NCBI GenBank assembly: GCA_965530755.1
Contig: CBESNA010000005.1
Span: 62,001-126,000, forward strand
Reading direction: 5' to 3'
From: SZUA-35 sp965530755
GTDB lineage: Bacteria > Actinomycetota > Acidimicrobiia > Acidimicrobiales > SZUA-35
Length of the DNA stretch: 64,000 nucleotides
The notes under the pieces were generated by a model, which worked only from the letters and a program-made list of their open reading frames with translations, was not told the origin of the DNA and ran no database searches. This document shows, piece by piece, positions 61,056 to 64,000 of this stretch (positions within the stretch are counted from its first letter, which is position 1; each line of letters begins with the position of its first letter). A program made the position numbers and the translations under genes.

Positions 61056-61247
61056 ATGAACCCACCCCCTGAACCACCGTTCACCGATCTGACCCGCAGC
61101 GAACGACCGGCCACCGCCGAGGAGTGGGAGCAGATTCGGCGGTCGGTCGCGATGCTGCCGCCCGGCGCCTGGGCAATGCGCCGAGAACAGACGCTCCACA
61201 CCCTCGGCACACTGCTCGCGAGCCTCCACGCAGCCTCGAAGCGGTAG
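61056..61247 (+). CDS. SOS-regulated 63-residue protein, unknown function
   Basis: An unrecognised small protein (starts MNPPPEPPFTDLTRSERPAT). A proline-rich N-terminus of about 17 residues leads to two predicted helices (AEEWEQIRRSVAMLP and RREQTLHTLGTLLASLHAAS). There are no membrane segments or cysteines. The evidence that it is real is the promoter: a perfect LexA box, TACTGT, 6 nt, ATG. It ends 10 bp before a phosphatase gene that has its own -10 at the stop codon. It may be a cell-division or repair inhibitor, but that is only a guess from SOS control. Confidence 0.75.
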   Translation: MNPPPEPPFTDLTRSERPATAEEWEQIRRSVAMLPPGAWAMRREQTLHTLGTLLASLHAASKR

Positions 61248-61257
61248 CGTTGCGTCG

Positions 61258-62034
61258 ATGGGCGACCCCGAACGATCCCCATTCGGAGCATCCCGGGCCC
61301 CGTCCATCGACGGCGTGTACAACGTCCGCGACATCGGTGGCTTCCGGACCGCGGGCGGTGCCATCGTGTCATCCGGTCGCGTGTTCCGGTCAGCCGCACT
61401 CGACGAGATCAGCAACATCGGGCTCGACCAACTTCGGGTGTTCGGTCTCCGAACGGTGCTCGATCTCCGCTCGGCAGCCGAGGTGGAACACAACGGGCGC
61501 TTTCCCGTCGACCGCTTCCCGGTTCGATGGGAGCATCTTCCTTCAGGCGTCGGACCACCTACGAGCGCAGACAATCGCAGCCAACACCTCCTCGACCACC
61601 CCGATCCGATGGCACCGATGTACCGCCAGATCATGCTCACCGCCGGAGCCGAGTTCGCCAGAGGAATCCGCATCCTGGCCGATCCGGCCAACCACCCCAC
61701 TGTGGTGCACTGCACCTCAGGCAAAGACCGGACTGGCATGTTCGTCCTGGTCTTGCACCTGACGCTCGGCGTCTCGCTCGACAATGCCATCACTCACTAC
61801 CATCAGGATCAGGCCACCACCGACCGTGCTGCAGCCGACATGGTCCGTCGCTTCCCTCAGATGGGCGAGCTCCCACCGGAGAAGATGCGCAGGATGGCGG
61901 GCACGAACACCCGCTGGGTGACGGGCGCCCTCGCTGCCATTGGCGGTGAACAGGCCGTTCCTGCGTGGCTGGCGTCGCATGGCTGCGACCCGCACGCGCA
62001 GGCCCGCCTGAAGGCTGCACTGACCACCGTCTGA
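61258..62034 (+). CDS. Tyrosine-protein phosphatase (PtpB-like)
   Basis: A 258-residue protein tyrosine/lipid phosphatase of the DUF/Y_phosphatase3 family typified by mycobacterial PtpB. The family start YNVRDIGGFRTAGGAIVSSG and the P-loop VVHCTSGKDRTG (Cys nucleophile, Arg) are intact. No signal peptide is present. TAGCGT lies 7 nt before the ATG, giving a probable independent leaderless transcript although the SOS small gene is just upstream. Confidence 0.93.
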   Translation: MGDPERSPFGASRAPSIDGVYNVRDIGGFRTAGGAIVSSGRVFRSAALDEISNIGLDQLRVFGLRTVLDLRSAAEVEHNGRFPVDRFPVRWEHLPSGVGPPTSADNRSQHLLDHPDPMAPMYRQIMLTAGAEFARGIRILADPANHPTVVHCTSGKDRTGMFVLVLHLTLGVSLDNAITHYHQDQATTDRAAADMVRRFPQMGELPPEKMRRMAGTNTRWVTGALAAIGGEQAVPAWLASHGCDPHAQARLKAALTTV

Positions 62035-62076
62035 GCGGCCATCGGCGATCCCGATTCGGCGACTCCGCCGTCGCTG

Positions 62077-62553
62077 TCAGTCGGACAACTCGTAGCGATA
62101 CACGTTGGTCGATCGCTGCACGAACCCGATCCTCTGGTAAAGACGGTTCGCCGCTTCCCGGCTGGGCCGCGATGTCAGATCGACTGTGGCAGCACCGGCG
62201 GCGCGAGCTCGCGAAAGCGCCTCTTCGTTGAGCGCCTGTCCGACCCCCAGACCACGGGCCTCGCTGTCGACCACGACGTCTTCGATCCACGCCCGCACCG
62301 CAGTGGGAATCCGAAACAGCACGAGGGTCAGCGTGCCGACGATCTCACCATCGTGCTCCGCCACCAGCAGGGTCGAGGCCTCCGATTCGACCATCTCGGT
62401 CAGCTCATCCCGCGTCGGAGGAGGATTCGAGGAGGAGAGCTGCGGGATCAGGCGAGCGAACGCTGCGACGAGCGAATCACTGACTTCGGTGGCTTCGTGG
62501 ACGAACACGCCGGACAGTATGGCAGCGTCCTGTCGGTCGACGACGGGATCCAT
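62077..62553 (-). CDS. GNAT family N-acetyltransferase
   Basis: A 158-residue acetyltransferase. DELTEMVESEASTLLVAEHD is alpha2 to beta2. WIEDVVVDSEARGLGVGQAL is the beta4 strand and acetyl-CoA pyrophosphate loop (RGLGVG), and EAANRLYQRIGFVQRSTNVY is the C-terminal end. The start at ATG 62553 is 30 bp from the divergent PAC2 gene; the frame runs further upstream only as antisense of that gene. Substrate unknown. Confidence 0.9.
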   Translation of the reverse strand: MDPVVDRQDAAILSGVFVHEATEVSDSLVAAFARLIPQLSSSNPPPTRDELTEMVESEASTLLVAEHDGEIVGTLTLVLFRIPTAVRAWIEDVVVDSEARGLGVGQALNEEALSRARAAGAATVDLTSRPSREAANRLYQRIGFVQRSTNVYRYELSD

Positions 62554-62583
62554 CAGTCGCCGTCGCCCCGATAGCCTCGAACC

Positions 62584-63426
62584 GTGTCCCACCTCCGTTG
62601 GATGAATGAGCTGCCCGCCCTGCGCGACCCCATGCTGATCATGGCGTTCGAGGGCTGGAACGACGCCGGAGATGCGGCCTCCATGGCGACCAGCCATCTG
62701 GCTGATCGCTTCGACGCTGCGCCGATCGCCTCGATCGATGCCGAACCGTTCTTCGACTTCTCCTCCACCCGGCCGATGGTCCGCCTCGACGGTGACGGCC
62801 GGCGCAGAATCGACTGGCCGAGCAACGAGTTCCGATTCGCCCATCTTCCCGACGGCACGCGCGACGTGATCATCCTCACGGGGATGGAACCACAGCTGAA
62901 GTGGCGGACCTTCTCGAAGGAGATCGTTTCTCTCGCCAAGCAACTGAACGTCGGCCTGGTCGTCACCCTCGGAGCACTCATCGCCGACGTGACACACTCC
63001 CGGCCGATCACCGTCTATGGCACCAGCCACGATCGAGCCCTCTGCGAACAACTCGAGCTCGAGCCGTCGACGTACGAGGGCCCCACCGGGATCGTCGGCG
63101 TCGTTCACCACGAATTCCAGCAGGCCGACATCGCGTCGATGTCCCTGTGGGCCGCCATCCCCAGCTATGTGCCACACGCTCCGTCCCCAAAGGCTGCATT
63201 GGCGCTGGTCGAACGCGTCGGCGACCTGCTCGCGGCACCGACGGTGGACTCGTCGCTCGTTGGCCAGGCCGAGGACTACGTCGAACAGATCGATGCCCTC
63301 GTTGCCGACGACGACGAGACGCGGGATTACGTACTCCAACTCGAGCAGCAGTACGACGCCTCGATGCGTCCGGAGTCGACCGCCGAGCTCATCGAGGAGC
63401 TCGAGGAGTTCCTGAAGGATCAGTAG
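62584..63426 (+). CDS. PAC2 family protein
   Basis: A 280-residue protein of the PAC2 (proteasome assembly chaperone 2-like) family common in proteasome-bearing actinobacteria. Conserved parts are LIMAFEGWNDAGDAASMATS, DVIILTGMEPQLKWRTFSKE, VVTLGALIADVTHSRPITVY and GPTGIVGVVHHEFQ. An acidic C-terminal tail ends ELIEELEEFLKDQ. TAGCCT is 6 nt before the GTG start. Its molecular role in bacteria is not established. Confidence 0.93.
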   Translation: MSHLRWMNELPALRDPMLIMAFEGWNDAGDAASMATSHLADRFDAAPIASIDAEPFFDFSSTRPMVRLDGDGRRRIDWPSNEFRFAHLPDGTRDVIILTGMEPQLKWRTFSKEIVSLAKQLNVGLVVTLGALIADVTHSRPITVYGTSHDRALCEQLELEPSTYEGPTGIVGVVHHEFQQADIASMSLWAAIPSYVPHAPSPKAALALVERVGDLLAAPTVDSSLVGQAEDYVEQIDALVADDDETRDYVLQLEQQYDASMRPESTAELIEELEEFLKDQ

Positions 63427-63450
63427 CGGTCGGGGCCGACCGCATCCAGG

Positions 63451-64000
63451 TCAGGGCTCGCTCCGCCACACCGGGGTGCGAGGTGGGTCGAAACTCGTGA
63501 CGACATCCCGACCCTCGATGGCGTCGAAGGCCAGATCGACCCAGCGACCGACACTCGCCAGCGGTGACGGCAGGGACGTCCGGTCGAACCAGCCGACATC
63601 GAGGCACTCCTGAGGGTGGGCGGAGAGCTCGCCACCGACTGCCCGGCAGTGAAACACGAGGGAATACAGCGGCAGGCGGGAGAACCCGAGCCGGAGCCCG
63701 TCGAGAATCGCGAGCGGCTGGATCACCTCGCATTGGATACCGGTCTCCTCCCACACCTCCTTGACCGCGACCTCTGCCGGTGAATAACCGATGTCGGCCC
63801 ACCCGGTCGGGTACAGCCACACGCCGGAGTCGGAGCGTTGGATCAACAGGAGGCGACCGCCTTCGTCGCCGACGACGGCCCCGACGGCGACCTTCGGTGT
63901 CGCGTAGCCGGCCACACCGCGCCCAACGATCTTCATCCACTCCTCGCGATGACCGACTGCGGTGGCCGGGTCTTCCGAGACCGCGGCCTTGATGTCGGAT
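63451..64000 (-). CDS. Nudix hydrolase (5' end beyond window)
   Basis: A nucleotide-diphosphate hydrolase. The Nudix box is GWADIGYSPAEVAVKEVWEE followed by TG (G-x5-E-x7-REUxEExGU with K replacing R). It is preceded by VGDEGGRLLLIQRSDSGVW. The frame continues past the apparent ATG at 63936 to the window edge, with native-looking residues DPATAVGHREEWMKIV, so the gene starts outside the window and has an N-terminal domain. The minus-strand stop is 25 bp past the PAC2 stop (convergent). Confidence 0.88.
   Translation of the reverse strand, partial: SDIKAAVSEDPATAVGHREEWMKIVGRGVAGYATPKVAVGAVVGDEGGRLLLIQRSDSGVWLYPTGWADIGYSPAEVAVKEVWEETGIQCEVIQPLAILDGLRLGFSRLPLYSLVFHCRAVGGELSAHPQECLDVGWFDRTSLPSPLASVGRWVDLAFDAIEGRDVVTSFDPPRTPVWRSEP

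Noticed and set aside
1..64000. tRNA, rRNA or riboswitch genes
   Set aside because: No cloverleaf, rRNA or known riboswitch core was recognised by eye; a tRNAscan or covariance search would be decisive.

Overview
The window is gene-dense, GC-rich chromosomal DNA with 57 calls: 56 protein-coding genes (two cut by the window edges) and one decayed gene. I see no tRNA, rRNA, CRISPR array, insertion sequence or prophage. The gene content points to an actinobacterium, most likely of the Acidimicrobiia (Ilumatobacter-like). The evidence is three F420/luciferase-family oxidoreductases, two WS/DGAT acyltransferases, a PAC2 protein, a mycobacterial-size Lhr helicase, HelD, the actinobacterial coproporphyrin-type CgoX next to hemE, and LexA boxes of the Bacillus/Mycobacterium type. 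The taxonomic placement is inference.

Layout. 1-3.3 kb: class A penicillin-binding protein coupled to a membrane-anchored CarboxypepD_reg-like protein, plus a 3Fe-4S ferredoxin (all minus). 3.5-11.9 kb: plus-strand run of membrane proteins, a WS/DGAT enzyme, an S9 peptidase, RsgA, a LysM lipoprotein and a 1-Cys peroxiredoxin. 11.9-21.2 kb: a 1163-residue cyclase/AAA/TPR regulator divergent from a GH13 glucosidase, then a MacB/FtsX-type ABC exporter and a GNAT enzyme. 21.2-29.2 kb: Lhr, SoxR divergent from a glyoxalase-fold protein, two very small ORFs around an unusual array of alternating stems, an F420-type oxidoreductase and a PGPGW membrane protein. 29.2-38.6 kb: GGDEF/EAL protein, HelD, LepB, a HAD remnant, and a compact hemE-cgoX-lnt cluster. 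38.6-44.2 kb: divergent NAD-kinase paralogue and SPFH protein facing a Nudix/NrtR-type regulator, SOS-regulated DinB, and a luciferase-like enzyme. 44.3-51.7 kb: M48 protease, a broken GNAT/thioredoxin-like gene, HlyIII, and FadD with a second WS/DGAT enzyme. 52-59 kb: a translationally coupled glycosyltransferase-methyltransferase-prenyltransferase-type operon, a convergent F420 oxidoreductase and alpha/beta hydrolase sharing a 47-bp promoter element, and a methyltransferase-GtrA pair. 58.8-64 kb: TesB, a PQQ-type sugar dehydrogenase lipoprotein, a LexA-boxed 63-residue protein, a PtpB-like phosphatase, GNAT, PAC2 and Nudix.

The most distinctive layer is regulatory. About seventeen genes start 6-8 nt after a TANNNT-like -10 hexamer with no Shine-Dalgarno sequence, which indicates extensive leaderless transcription and also settles several start codons. 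On top of this sit readable operators: two TCGTC-N5-GACGA sites controlling the Nudix/SPFH/NAD-kinase locus, a SoxR box in a 19-bp spacer, two LexA boxes, and the dyad-symmetric 47-bp element that precedes two facing genes at nearly identical distance from their -10 boxes. A 35-bp element (32/35 identical in two copies, a degenerate third) sits at three successive convergent gene junctions.
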